This document shows, piece after piece, positions 11,136 through 22,636 of a DNA stretch of 64,000 nucleotides; the stretch's first letter is position 1; each line of letters opens with the position of its first letter. Source of the stretch: Dipteris shenzhenensis (taxonomy: Eukaryota; Polypodiophyta; Polypodiopsida; Gleicheniales). The position numbers and the translations under genes are program-made. Below the pieces are notes generated by a model, which had not been told where the DNA came from, ran no database searches, and was given only the letters and a program-made list of their open reading frames with translations. Where the stretch lies: the NCBI GenBank assembly GCA_047967505.1, contig CM106539.1; one strand, written 5' to 3'.

Positions 11136-14100
11136 GCCTACACCTCGTATCCTGGAATGTGAACGGGTTTCACTCTTCTGGCACCCGTGGTCCCAGGAAG
11201 CTCATTTTGCGACAGGAACTTCAGCCAGCAGTGATTGGTCATTTGGATGTACTTCTGCTCCAGGAGCACAAGCTTTCTGCGGCTCACTCCCGTAGCTGCG
11301 GGAAGGTTCTCCCTGGACGTTCCCACACTTATTGGGAGCCCTCGATCGGCGCACAGGGGAGGAGTGGAGGTGTCTGTACTTCCGTGTGCGAGCAGTTAGC
11401 CCAGGGAGTTTTCGGTCATGGCACGTTGATCCCAGGCCGTGCCCTTTGGGTAGGCCTGGAACTGGAGGGCTCCAAAATAGGAATCCTCAACATTTATACT
11501 CCCACAGACCTCCGGTGCAGAGCCACCTTCTGGAGGACACTTACAGGGATTCTTCCAGACATGGATTCCTGGATTGTTGGAGGTGACTTCAACAATCTGG
11601 AGACCCTGGAGGACCAGCAGGGCAGAGGTCCGGAGTTTACAGGTATGGCTCAGGCAGAGCAGTCCGCTTGGGACTCTTTCATCTTCGCGACAAGAGGTAG
11701 GGACAGTTGGAGAGACCCGTCCTTCCGGCGTTGGCACGGGAGCCTAGACTTCTCGTGGGGCTTCCGCAGGGAAGGAGGCAGACTCCTGGAGAGGCTGGAT
11801 AGATTTTATGTCAGTGATTGGGCCATTAGCAGAGGCGGTCAGGCGGGTATAGTTCCAGGGACGACACTTTCCGACCATGCGCCTGTGCTCCTATCATTAG
11901 ACTTGGCAGCCCAGGCCCTTCCCCCCCGTTCATGCCGGATTCCCGACTCCATTTTCTCGAGGGTGGACGTGCGCAGCAGTATCTGCAGTCTATGGGACAG
12001 AGATTGGGGCGAGTGCGTGGATCTGGTTGATTCGGTGGCGCAGGCTTTGCAGGAGTCCAGCCAGATTTGCCAGCTCGCAGCCCTACAGGTTTGACAAGAG
12101 TGGTGGGGCAGAGAGAGAGCTCTTCAGAGGGACCTCGCCTCCATTCAGCGACTCCAGCAGGCAGCCCAAGGCTCTGAGGAGCTTCGGATCCAGGCCCTTT
12201 GAGCCAGAGCCCTTCTTGAGGAGACCCTCCAGCGCCGGTCAGAGTTTTCCTATCACGCCTCTCTCTCCTTCTGGGCTCGGAAGGGTGACCGGATGAGCAG
12301 GGAGTTCTTCAGGACGCATGGCCAGAGAGCAGCAAGTGATCAGCTCCGGAGTCTCAGGACAGCAGAGGGGCACATTGTTACGGATCCGGGTGAGGTCTTG
12401 GGGTTGGCTACCGACTTCTATAGGACTCTTTTCCAGCAGGAGCCGCTTGCCCCTCGCACTTGACGCTCCCGGGAGGAGGTGTGGAGGCACATTCCATCCC
12501 TGGTCCAGCCCAGCATGCAGGCGCCGTTGTTGGCACCGTTCACTACGGACGAGATGTTGGAGGCCTTGATGGCTATCAACGGGCAGAAGTGCCCGGGCGA
12601 GGATGGGCTATCCCGAGCATTCTTCACCTCCTTCTGGGATCAGATCCATCAGCCCCTCCTAGCAGCTCTTTAGAGGATTTTCAGCAGCGGTTATATGCCA
12701 GAGAGCCTCTCCTCGGGACTGCTTTGCCTCATCCCGAAGGGAGGAGATAGACAGGAGATCCGTCAGTGGCGCCCGATCACCCTACTTACCACTGCTTGCA
12801 AAATCCTTGCCAAGATGATCAGCGCCAGAGTTCGGCCTCTACTTCCAGACCTCATTCATGACACTCAGACAGGCTTTGTCCAGGATCGCAGTATCCTGGA
12901 TAATGTCTTCACCTTCTCAGAGGCAGCGGAGTGGGCTCAGCACAGTGGGTCACACCTAGCCATCCTACTTCTCGACTTTGAGAAGGTCTACGATCGAGTG
13001 GACTGGTCCTTTCTCGAGGGGACTCTGGAGCGACTAGGTTTCCCAGCAGGATGGATTCAGGGTATTTCAGCGTTGTACAGGACAGCTTCTAGCAGAGTCA
13101 TCATTGGCGGCAGGATGGGTGAGCGTTTTCGTCTGGAGAGATCAGTGCGTCAGGGCTGCCCCCTGGCTCCTTACCTGTTTCTCTTCTTCTCTGAGGCTAT
13201 GACATACTACCTTCGGGCGAGATCTACTGGGCTCAGGGGTGTTCGCCTCCCACTCCGGGAGGACACGGAGCTCCTGGACTCGGAGTATGCGGATGACACA
13301 GCACTGTATGTCCAGGATGATGAGATGATGCTGGAGAGGGTGAGGATGGCCCTAGAGATCTTCTGTTCGGCTGCCGGTGCAAAAATCAACTGGAACAAAT
13401 CAGTTGGTTTTCTCACAGACCCCGGGGCGTGCTCTCAGTGGGGGAGGTTTTTGGGTTTCAGGTGGATTCCGCGGGGACAGACAGCTAGATACCTTGGTTT
13501 TCAGGTCGGCCTGGATATCACGCCAGCTCAACAGTTTCTCCCGGTGCTAGATTCCATCCGACGGAAGCTGGCTTTCTGGAGCACTGCTAAGCTCTCCCTT
13601 GCAGGTCGTGCCCTGATAGTCAACCAGGTCCTCCTAGCCACGGCCTGGTATGTGGCTTCCTATTGGTGTTTCTCGAGATCCAGCGTGGCACAGCTTAGGA
13701 GGTTGGTTCGGAACTTCCTTTGGTCCGGGGAGGATGGCCTCAGAGATACCAGAGCCAGGGTTGCTTGGCAGACAGTCATTCTTCCGTAGGCCGAGGGAGG
13801 TCTGGGGGTCATCGATCCAGAGCTTCAGAGTCAGGCCCTGTTAGGCAAGCTAGTCATCCGCAGTTTGACCCCGGGGGGGCAAACGTGGAAGATGTTACTT
13901 CAGCAGGGGGTCGGTTCTTGTGTCCCCCGCCGAGGTGGAGTGGCTGCCATCCCTCAGGTGGATCTTCACTTTCGCCCCGCTCACTCAGCCCCGTTCCCCA
14001 CTCGTTCGTAGCCTCCTCATGGTGTGGAGGCGGCTCCGCCTCAGTCTCATTCAATCCCCTCCTAGCTGTCAGGAGGAGATCGATCACCAGCCGCTTATCT

Positions 14101-15521
14101 GGAACGATCAGGTCAGAGATGCCGAGGGCCTTCAGTTGGGGGAGAGATCACACATCAGGTGGGACGGCTGGATGCGGGGGCCAGCCCGGTCCCTTCGAGT
14201 TTGGAGGGACACGTACAGACATTTGGAGACGGCTGATCTTGCAGACGCAGCTGGAGGTGCCCGTGGAGCCCAGGCGAGACGTACGGAGATTGACGGCGCG
14301 ATTCCAGCTGATTGGTTGGTTCCACCTGAGCTTCAGATCCTCATGCCAGGTGATGACCGTTGGCTGGGATAGTTCACCCCCCGTGGCATCCCACTGGTGG
14401 TCGCAGGGCGGATGGACGACTCCTCTGTTTCCTTCTTCGCGGTTTTGGGGGATGGGCGACTCAGTAGAGAGGATGTGCTCATCGACCCCCTACTCCCATG
14501 GCAGAGGATTCGGGTCGTAGGCCTTGTGGGGAAGGTTTGGCGGACCGACCCTTGCATAGAGCAGGATCAGCTGCAGCTTTGGCGTCTCTGGCTTTGGGAG
14601 GGGCGGGCCTTGTCAGAGCTTGATTGGGACCCAGGAGAGTGGAGATGGCCAGAGATTGCGACAGGTCAGGGGCCGACCTCCTTCTTTGCCTACAGCACAA
14701 CTTTGGGCAGGCGAGTTCTAGGGAGGATGCAGAGCCGCCATCCCACCCAGCGGCCCAGTTGGTATGCACAGGGTATTTCCAGGTTCTTTTTGCGGGCCTT
14801 CTGGAAGGCCTTGTGGGAGAGCTGGCGGCCGCGGAAGATCTCCTACTTCCTGTGGCTTCTTGCCCACAAAGGTCTTCCAGTGGGGAGCTGGTTGAGGCAG
14901 ATTGGACAGGACGGACGTTGCCAGATCTGTCATGAGGACGAGGAGTCACCAAAACACTGCCTATGGAGTTGCACTCGCGCCCAGGAAATGTGGAGGTGGA
15001 CTTTCGGGATCCTTACTCGCGCAGCACCGGAGCTAGGATTGATCACTTGGGGCGCGTTCTGCTGGTGCAGCACCGCACCTGGTTTTCATCATTTATTCGA
15101 GGCCTGTCAGCAGGACCCCACATTCCTTATTACACAGGGGACGTGGGGGCCGCTCGAGAGTATCCCGCAGCACCTGGCAGAGGCCGGCACAGGAGCTCAG
15201 GAGAGGCAGCCAGTCTGGGAGATTATCAGCAGCATCGCAGGTTGGCACATCTGGACCTCGCGCTGCGCGCAGATCCTCGGTGGCACCTCCTTATCGACTG
15301 CCCAGATCATGACTGACATCTGGAATGAGATTATACATACCCTCAGAGGCCAGTGGGACCAGATACAGGGGGACTCCCAGGCCGGTCGGGAGAAGCGGAG
15401 ACGCTTCCTCCGGGTTTGGGACACACAGGGCCTCTTCTTCGAGCAGGCTTCGCAGGGCCTTCAGTGGCACTACTCACCACCTCTCTGGCTGTTCATTCAC
15501 ACTCGCCTTATCCCTCCGTGA
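11132..15521 (+). pseudogene. LINE-A ORF2, endonuclease and reverse transcriptase
   Basis: About 1,460 codons. The AP-type endonuclease is at 11,132-11,950 (LVSWNVNGF, LLQEHKLS, VGGDFNNLE, SDHAPVLLSL). The RT is at 12,540-13,500 (KCPGEDGLSRAFF, IRQWRPITLL, LLDFEKVYDRVDW, VRQGCPLAPYLF, catalytic YADD). The C-terminal zf-RVT-like domain near 14,910-14,970 reads CQICHEDEESPKHCLWSC. Premature stops: 12,092, 12,200, 12,461 (TGA); 12,671, 13,787, 14,370 (TAG). One frameshift lies near 13,925. The stops at 12,671 and 13,787 align with Gln codons in LINE-E, as expected for CAG to TAG changes. Confidence 0.92.
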
Positions 15522-15548
15522 GAGAGAGCTTTACTTTTGTTATCTTTT

Positions 15549-15594
15549 TGGGCTGCGTCCGATTTGTGAACGCAGCCGTCAGCTACAATGCTGA
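15549..15594 (+). other. Two consecutive stem-loops in LINE-A 3' UTR
   Basis: GGCTGCGT pairs with ACGCAGCC around an 11-nt loop (15,549-15,575). Directly after it GTCAGC pairs with GCTGAC around TACAAT (15,577-15,594). Both lie about 55 bp before the A-tail. They are candidates for RT recognition at target-primed reverse transcription. Confidence 0.6.
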
Positions 15595-15650
15595 CCTCTT
15601 GTATCTTGTTCTCGAAGTAATATAATTAGCACTATTTTTTCCGCAAAAAA

Positions 15651-15666
15651 AAAGAAGGGGATGCTC
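15651..15666. repeat. Target-site duplication of LINE-A, right copy
   Basis: Perfect copy of 8,295-8,310, adjoining the A-tail of LINE-A. Confidence 0.95.
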
Positions 15667-17152
15667 TTCTCTCAATTCCCTATCCACTCCCATTCCCCTG
15701 GATCCCACTGCAAGGATCTAATAGAGGAACGTCCATACAGCCAAAGCCTCAAAGATCCAACAGCCAGGAGAACGGGGTTTGGATCAAGATACCACTGTGA
15801 GTCTCTACCCATCTCCATGTATCCTGCAATCCTGACAAGCTCAAAATGAGCCTCCAAAAGAATGTCCTCTGAAGATCTGTGGAGTCTGCCTCCTGCATGA
15901 ACCTAAAAGACAAGGGTAACCTCATGGGCATCCCGCAAGGCTATAACCTGCAGAGGGATACCTGTCCTCAAAAAAGCCCCCAACCATGTGGACTCAGAAA
16001 TAGGCAAATGGTCTGTATCCATCCACTCCACTAGTATGGATGCATCTATCTGCTCCATCCTGGCTGCACTTCCTATGAGGTGACTAACTGAACGAGCTCT
16101 CTGATCCTCTGGAAGCATCCTCAAAGCTTTCCAAGTACCCACCATGGATGCAGGTCCCAACTCCCATCTAGGCTACTGCGTATAATGTGACATGCCCAGT
16201 GATCTACCATGCTCATCTAGTATACAATCATTCCACATGACGAGCTGCCTGTCAATTTCTTCACGAGAGGAGGGTGAAACTCTCCGAAGAGTACTTCTGA
16301 AGCTATCCCAAGCTTTCAGAATGGCAGCCATGAGAGGGGAAGTAGGAGATGTGAGACCGGCTGACGTAAAGATCTATCTAGGGCTGTCGATCCAATCTCC
16401 TCCTTGAGAAGGTGTGCATGTCTGTATACTGCGTAAGCAGAAATCCTTCCAGGGCTCCTGACCAGGCATCAAACCTCTAACCACCATCTTGCAGAACAAG
16501 GCTCTACACTGCAAGTCTGAATCAATAATATTGAGGCCCCCTTCCTCAGTTTGACTGAGATTTTGTCAACCCATATAGTCAAACTTAGTCAAATATGCTA
16601 AAAATGGTCATGCTTCATACAGAGATCTTGGAGGCCAAATTTGAGACGATAGAAAGCAGCTCTTTGAGGGAATTTGGTGCGCAATAAAAGGTCTTCTGAT
16701 AGGGAAGAACTACAACCAAGCTTGGGCAAAGAAACGCGTCAGGTCGCCATAGCCAAGAGCTTCAATTCCAACTGGTTTTTCTGTCAGTACGCCTCAGATA
16801 CTAGACCATTGGCCTTCAAAATTCATCAACCGCTGCCTAATAATGTCGCCTAGCAGCAGCTCAGAGCATTTGAGGAATGGTGGCTCCAACAGGCTCAATT
16901 TCCAGAAATGGTGCGGCTGAAGGAGGCAGCACGGGCTGTAGCAGCTTCTATCTTCTAATTCCTCCTAGCCATGCGTTCGCCTCATCATGGAGATACTTGA
17001 GCTCAAAGGGCCGCGGCGAATGGTTCAAAGATGGAGGAGAACAAGCTCAAGGAAATTTCGTGGGAAGAAGGGTGAGAAAAGCTTCAGAATCCTTCATTGT
17101 GAAGAAGATGATGACATGGCACTCAAGGAGGTCTCAAGGAGGGTGAACCAAA

Positions 17153-17164
17153 GCTCTGATACCA
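17153..17164 (-). other. Primer-binding site of LTR-X (initiator tRNA-Met type)
   Basis: The minus strand reads TGGTATCAGAGC, the standard plant initiator tRNA-Met primer site, two bases from the LTR. Confidence 0.92.
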
Positions 17165-17166
17165 CA

Positions 17167-17399
17167 TGTTGGAGTAACAAGAAGGATTCAGCAAGTGAAG
17201 CAAAAGGAAGAATTTATTCATGAGAGATAGGCCCAATATATAGGCACCAGTCACATCCAGTAGTGACATCATATGTGAGCTTAGTAGAGCATCTAGATCC
17301 ACAAATCTCTCAATCAGGTCCATGATTCTTCAATCACACACCACACACCTTAGACCTTAGGACCCTAGGTATGATCCCATTACATGAATTTGTCCTTCA
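17167..17399 (-). repeat. LTR-X 5' LTR
   Basis: Begins TGTTGGAG and ends CTTCA on the plus strand; flanked on the right by target duplication AATAT at 17,400-17,404. Confidence 0.9.
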
Positions 17400-17404
17400 A
17401 ATAT

Positions 17405-19585
17405 ATGATTCAGACCCAGCATTTTAACATCTTCCATATGTTTTGCTTGCATTATCTAGCAGTAATTCATCTGTTTGAGTTGGGAATGATGCTTACCCCT
17501 AGGAGAATCCCCGTCAGTATTATGTCAAACTTTCCTAATTTGTACAGATCATCAAAGAAGCGAAAATACGAGGCATTGGTACAAGTACAGAATGAAATTA
17601 AAGTGCTCATCCAAAAAGTAAAGAAAATGAAAGACAAAATGCATGAGATGCACCAGAAAATGCATGAAATGGAAGAAAGATAGAGAGAGGATATGCCAAA
17701 CTAAATAGCATGGAACAGCACATGTCGGGGCGAATTGTGCAGAGAGAGAAGGATCAAACACAAACTCCACAAGGGTCACAAAAGCGTGATATCATCACCA
17801 CTATTGATAATCTAGCCAAGAGCAAAATGGATGAGATAGCTTTTACAATGAAAGAGCAGCAAGGACAGGAAGGAAAAGCACTTAATATCCAGATTGTGGG
17901 AATAGAAGAGAGTGAGAATGAAGACATGGAGAAAGTACTCAAAAAACAATGCACATATCAGCCACTAAATGGTAGGAAGCATTTCAGTTAGGTAGGAAAG
18001 GAGAAAATCCAAGGCAAATACTTGTTAAGTTTCAAGGGGCACTCCATATGGATTAATAAAGTCCCTACGAGGAGCCAGTAAGCGCAAACACTCAAGAAGC
18101 TTGAAACAATCAGAAAGGCAAACATGCATACATGAAGGATAGAAAAGCTGTCAATAAAGAAGAAAGTAAGGGGGGAGGGAAGCAAGCATAGGGACTCGAC
18201 CCCTCAGAATCCTAGTATGGAACATAGGAGGATGGACTTAGGACAAGGTCATCACACTGGAAGACGAAATAGCTGAGACAGATATAGTTTTGGAGACATG
18301 GGAGCCTGAGGGGGATGCATCCCCAGAAATTCAAGTTTTCATGAAACATCAATGTGGAATGCAAAAACACACATAGGAGGACGGGGCTTGCTGGGATAGC
18401 ATGCTAGATCAGAATGGCATGGGAAAAAACAGCAAAGGTTGTAAGAGAAGATCCACATAAACAATATATGTGGTTTCAAATAGTGGCAAAGGAGGGGAGT
18501 ATCAGACTGGCAGCATGCTATTTTGCAACCCCACAATAACCATCTAAAATAACAGCCACATCCCGAGAAGACCCCCTTATGCATTTAGGCAAGGATATAC
18601 CAGGTTCTCTAAAAAGAATGCAATTATTCTTGCAAGGGAATTTAATGCATGAATAGGATCAATGCAAGGGACCATCACAACGAAGGGGAAAGACCCCATA
18701 CGGATGGAATAAAAGGAAGAGGACAATGAAGAAACAAGACGCTGGAAAAGAACATCAAAACATGCCAGGAAAATTACCCATATGGGAAGGCAAACTCCTC
18801 ACACTATGCAGATGCTTGAGTTGCAAATTCAAAATGACACCTTGCATTTTCAAAACACAGTAGGATACACATGCCAAACCACTAAAAAATCAAGTGTAGT
18901 TGATTATGTGATCACAAACCCGCACGCAAGGCACATGATTGAATGTATCAAGATTGACGAGTCCCTTGGGTCTGACTAGAAGCCAATTCTCTACGCATAA
19001 TGGCGACAAGTAATGCCATGCAAAAAACAGAAGATACCACACCTCCCAGGTTAAAAATGGACTACAAAAAAGCATATTTATAAGAAGGAAATAGAGACAG
19101 CAATGGCACAAGGTCACATGAATTCTTCATCAGATATGCTGCTGTCAACCACCCAAAAGAGCTTCAGGGGAGAAGCACGGGAATGCCATGCACTCACTGG
19201 TATGACTAGAATTGTAAGGTTGCAAATAGACCCTGGAAAGCAGCCAACAGCCAAGAAAGAGGACAAAGCACGAGCATTTAAACAAGTAGTAAAGAACAAA
19301 AAAATAATGTTTCTCAAGAGTCAACAGATTGAGAGCTTTAAGGAGCTGAAACAAATTTCCAAAAAGATTTTTCAGAAACTGTGGGGCAACTAACCTCAAG
19401 AGAGGAAGCACAATGGGAAGGCATGATATGGTTCATCAAAAGCCTCTACAAAAGAGATGGGGAAGAGAAAGTCAACCCCAAATCTATTGTCAAGGCAACA
19501 AATGGCATTATAACTGAGGAAGTTATGCGTAAACGCCTGAAAACGCTAGCTAATGGGAAGGCTCCAGACATCAAGGGCTGGTAGC
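17405..19585 (+). pseudogene. Degenerate non-L1 LINE, ORF1 and endonuclease part
   Basis: 17,540-17,990 encodes a heptad-like Lys/Glu/Met-rich coiled coil (KKMKDKMHEMHQKMHEM), then ALNIQIVGIEESENEDMEKV, like the RRM start of transposase-22-type LINE ORF1s. From 18,195 an endonuclease-like frame reads ILVWNIGGW and TDIVLETWEP. Near 18,890 it reads KSSVVDYVITNP and ESLGSD. At 19,381-19,584 the pre-RT block ITEEVMRKRLKTLANGKAPD follows. Many stops. It breaks off before the RT palm. Confidence 0.65.
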
Positions 19586-19756
19586 AAAAACGTCATAGGT
19601 TGTTGTTTGGTGACAAGGATGAAGAAGCTGGCACATCAACTTAGAATGCCCCAAAACACCCAATAGTAAAGGTTTAACATGGGAAGGAAACAGAACAAAG
19701 AAAATGCTTCCCAAGCTTATTAACATGGTATGGCCGTTTAGTAGGATTCTCCGCCG

Positions 19757-20084
19757 ATCCAAAAGGGGGGAGATAGCAAGATGGCAAAGAATTATTGAAC
19801 AATCAGGGTGAGCAACCTAATGGCCAAGCTAATATAGAGATCACGAAGACCATTGACACAATCAATGCTATCTCTGCCTTCTTTTCGTCGAATCACGGGC
19901 ACATTCACAGGCGATAGCATCCAAAAGGGGGGAGATAGCAAGATGGCAAAGAATTATTGAACAATCAGGGTGAGCACCCTAATGGCCAAGCTAATATAGA
20001 GATCACGAAGACCATTGACACAATCAATGCTATCTCTGCCTTCTTTTCGTCGAATCACGGGCACATTCACAGGCGATAGCATCC
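19757..20084. repeat. 162-bp tandem duplication, one mismatch
   Basis: The block starting ATCCAAAAGGGGGGAGATAG at 19,757 repeats at 19,919. I see a single mismatch (GAGCAACC versus GAGCACCC) across the copy, so the duplication is recent. Position is within LIG4 intron C-D. Confidence 0.95.
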
Positions 20085-20388
20085 AGATTATCCTCCCAGC
20101 CAATGTCATGGTTTGCATGCACACAAGATACGTAATTCATTTTCTTCATGCCTATCCACGAGCCCACAAATATCCCTAGATGGTTCCCTCCTGCCACATG
20201 TCATCATTTTAGACCTTTGGCTTGGTACACCATTTACCCCTCTCCTGGGGCACAATTAAAACATTTCCCCATATAAAAGGTACTTTATCTGAGGTCAGAT
20301 CAGTCAATGGCGATACTATTTCGGAATATCCTTTGATATGCCTTTCGATAAAATTGGACAAATCCCAAGAATGATCGCAAAGCGGTCA

Positions 20389-20728
20389 GAGAGGCTTTGG
20401 AGGACTCCCAGGTTCACCCTTCTCAGACTATGGCCAGTATCTGGGCAGATACTATATACACTTTGATGGCCATTTGGGTGAACATATAGGGAACCTCCAG
20501 GACTACTACTGCTAGGAGGGTTGCTATCCTCAGAGTCTGGAAGGATTGTCCTTTCTTCTCTGACTCTCCGTCAGGGATGAGGTGGCATTTCCAGCCGCCA
20601 CTTGGGATTTTTGTTTACTCATTCTAAGCTGTTTTTTTCTCATGCTTGACATGATGTACTCCCGCACTTGAGCTTTCTCTGCGGTTTTTATTCATACTTA
20701 ATGAAGTACTTTTCTTGAAAAAAAAAAA
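20389..20728 (+). mobile_element. L1 3'-end fragment with poly(A) tail
   Basis: Near-collinear with the minus-strand LINE-B 3' end (GGACTCCCAGGTTCACCC, CATGCTTGACATGATGTACT, TTCATACTTAATGAAG) and ends in an A-run at about 20,719-20,728. Severely 5'-truncated, as usual for LINEs. No convincing target duplication. Confidence 0.85.
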
Positions 20729-20861
20729 CCACTGGAAAGGCTTTCTACTCAGCTCTTGGTACGAGGTAATACCCCATACAGCAGCCAGCCAGGGGGATAT
20801 CCTTGGTTGTTTTCTATTGTACCCTTCATTGGGGAGATGTATTTTAGTTGGTGTCCGTGTC

Positions 20862-21744
20862 AGCAATGTTTGGCACGTGCAGAGCATGCCACGTGTTAAA
20901 GGTGACGCCGAGTGCGAGGGTCCCAATCCCCCCCCTCCTAGCCACGTCATGTGTCCTCTCCCCCCCAAAAGGTCCCGGGAGGGATGAGAGAGGAGGGTCA
21001 AATAAGCTCTTTATATCCAAGGCCCCCAAGGGGGCACCAATGCTTATGGAATTAATTCCCACATACGCCACGTGTCATCAAGCGACTGCCCCCCTTGCCT
21101 TAACCATCTTTCTACGCACAATTGAGGGGCGGCCACCTCCAACACCCCCCTATGGACAAACCCCAAGGAAAACACGTGGAGCACCACCAAACTTGGTCAT
21201 GGTCAAACAACAAAGCCGGACCAACCAACAAAGGCGCACCCACCAAACGTCATCGAGTAGCCAACCGCCAAAGCCCACGGGAGGAAACACACACGTGGAG
21301 TAAATCAAGAGGATCCGCCGCCAAATACTGTCGCACTTCAAGTCGCCTGCAGATCGCGACAACTCGGCAAGTCAGAAATGGAAATACAATGCTGTTTCAC
21401 GTGTCGTGCATCTGTTAGCTGCGCCCACAATCCACACAGGATACTCCTGCTCTAATACTATGTTTGGCACACGCAGAGCGTGCCACGTGTTAAAGGTGAC
21501 GCCAAGTGCGGGAGGTCCGAATCCCCCGCCTCCTAGTCACGTCATGCCTCCTCTCCCCCCCCCAAAAGGTCCCGGGAGGGATGAGAGAGGAGGGTCAAAT
21601 AAGCTCTTTATATCCAAGGTCCCCAAGGGGGCACCAATGCTTATGGGATTAATTCCCACATACGCCACGTGTCATCAAATGATTCGAATTAACCATCTTT
21701 CCACCCACAATTGAGGGGTGTAGGCCACCACCTCCAACAAGCAT
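20862..21744 (-). mobile_element. TRIM: miniature LTR retroelement
   Basis: LTRs of 278 and 279 bp (20,867-21,144 and 21,461-21,739), starting TGTTTGGCAC and ending CTCCAACA, enclose only 316 bp. A primer site (GCTCTAATACTA, 21,449-21,460; two transitions from the initiator-Met site) adjoins the right LTR. A polypurine tract (CATAGGGGGG on the minus strand) adjoins the left one, so orientation is minus. Flanks AGCAA and AGCAT fit a 5-bp target duplication with one change. There is no coding capacity. It lies in LIG4 intron C-D, in sense orientation. Confidence 0.9.
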
Positions 21745-21820
21745 GGAGTTTACACATAGAATGTCCTTTTCTTTGGGGAGAAAAAACAATCTGTTTTTCT
21801 AATGTAAGGAGGCAAACACT

Positions 21821-22040
21821 TCAAAAGAAAAATAAAGATATATTGACATTCCCCAACAAAACAGTAAGATAAAGCTCCATATTCCTTGCTTGCTTGTTTT
21901 ATATAGCAAGTTCAGCAGGTGCAAAAAAATATACAAGAAAGAAATTGTTAAAAAGAAACATAAAGATATACCGGCATTCCTCAATAGAATAGCAAGATAG
22001 ATCTCCATATTTGTAGCTTGCTTGTTGTATAGCAAGATTA
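21821..22040. repeat. Diverged direct repeat in LIG4 intron
   Basis: Two copies of about 90 bp (21,821-21,910 and 21,950-22,040) share AATAAAGATATA/CATAAAGATATA, CTCCATAT and GCTTGCTTGTT blocks. The right copy ends about 6 bp from the exon C donor. Confidence 0.6.
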
Positions 22041-22046
22041 GCGTAC

Positions 22047-22171
22047 CTATAATGAGAACATCAAGTTCACTTTCTACATGGATATAATCAGGTTTCAGTT
22101 TTATCCATTTGGTGCTTCGATCACCTGGTTCCCATTTAGAATCCAGATCCTTAATGACAACTCCTTCATCC
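22047..22171 (-). CDS. LIG4: LIG4 exon C, ligase motifs IV and V
   Basis: 125 nt. The acceptor is TTCTCACAG and the donor GTACGC. It encodes RDEGVVIKDLDSKWEPGDRS followed by TKWIKLKPDYIHVESELDV. DEGVVIKD is nucleotidyltransferase motif IV and KWIKLK motif V, whose lysines contact the ATP phosphates in the ligase family. SKWEPGDRSxKW is characteristic of plant LIG4. Confidence 0.95.
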
Positions 22172-22315
22172 CTGTGAGAACAATTGCAAAACATGAGAGA
22201 GAAGGCTAAAAAATTTGTGCGGAGATCCCCTTGCAAAAACTAGCTTTTATTTTCTTTCTTTCCTTTTTTCTAGGATGGTTTTGCTGAGGAGAAGAGGATA
22301 AAGCATTGTCTCAAC

Positions 22316-22391
22316 CTGTTTTCAACGGTCTCAACAAAAAAATGCTCAAGTTCCTCTGCAGTGTGCACCAATTTTGACCAGCGTCGTTCAT
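22316..22391 (-). CDS. LIG4: LIG4 exon B
   Basis: 76 nt. Acceptor TTTGGTCAG, donor GTTGAGAC. It encodes DERRWSKLVHTAEELEHFFV then ETVENR, with split codons at both ends that match exons A and C. The WSxLVH...FFxETVENRDEG pattern is the LIG4 adenylation domain leading into motif IV. Confidence 0.93.
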
Positions 22392-22636
22392 CTGACCAAA
22401 CCATCTAGCATAGTAACATATTCACAGAGAAGAAAATGTGCAAAACAGCATTGGGAAAAGCCTGTATTAAGCCTTACAAGGTTGAAGGAACCTCAATTTT
22501 TCATATCAAAATATAGGACACTTACACAGAGATAGAAAGTGCAATCATTGATAACTCACTTCAAATTATTCAAATGAAGAATTTACACCAACTTGACATT
22601 GACAAGGAAAACCTGGAAGTTTATTTTTCAACAAAC

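Larger units (their letters stand above)
8311..15650 (+). mobile_element. Full-length L1-type LINE (LINE-A)
   Basis: 7,340 bp between perfect 16-bp target duplications, ending in a short A-run. Layout: CT-rich 5' UTR, ORF1 (9,097 to 11,135), ORF2 (11,132 to 15,521), and a 3' UTR with two hairpins. It inserted into LINE-B, which already sat in LTR-X, so it is the youngest layer of the nest. Nine premature stops (six TAG, three TGA, no TAA) and two frameshifts make it inactive. Confidence 0.95.
7463..16546 (-). mobile_element. 5'-truncated L1 (LINE-B) split by LINE-A
   Basis: The 3' end is a T-run at 7,463-7,472 (poly(A) on the minus strand). Coding remnants at 7,519-8,294 include a zinc-finger region CPRCHSAVESMQHCLWEY (C-x2-C-x8-H-x4-C-like with the last Cys lost) and the LAxIIAWHIWRARC block. 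The element continues at 15,667-16,546 with WELGPASMVGTWKALRML and related text. It stops where LTR-X internal DNA resumes, so it lacks everything upstream of the ORF2 C-terminal part. Its 3' end matches the plus-strand fragment at 20,389-20,728. No clear target duplication was found. Confidence 0.82.
6429..17404 (-). mobile_element. Small LTR retroelement (LTR-X) with nested LINE insertions
   Basis: Two LTRs of 234 and 233 bp (6,434-6,667 and 17,167-17,399; about 11 substitutions and one indel apart) are flanked by a perfect 5-bp target duplication AATAT (6,429-6,433 and 17,400-17,404). A primer-binding site sits beside the right LTR and a polypurine tract beside the left one, so the element reads on the minus strand. 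Removing the nested LINEs leaves only about 1.4 kb of internal DNA (6,668-7,462 and 16,547-17,166), with no recognisable gag or pol. This makes it a non-autonomous element between TRIM and LARD in size. It lies in LIG4 intron C-D, in sense orientation. Confidence 0.88.

Noticed and set aside
18782-19584. Host genes with short ORFs (coiled coil, 65-96 codons)
   Set aside because: They fall in the order of a LINE ORF1, endonuclease and pre-RT region with many stops.
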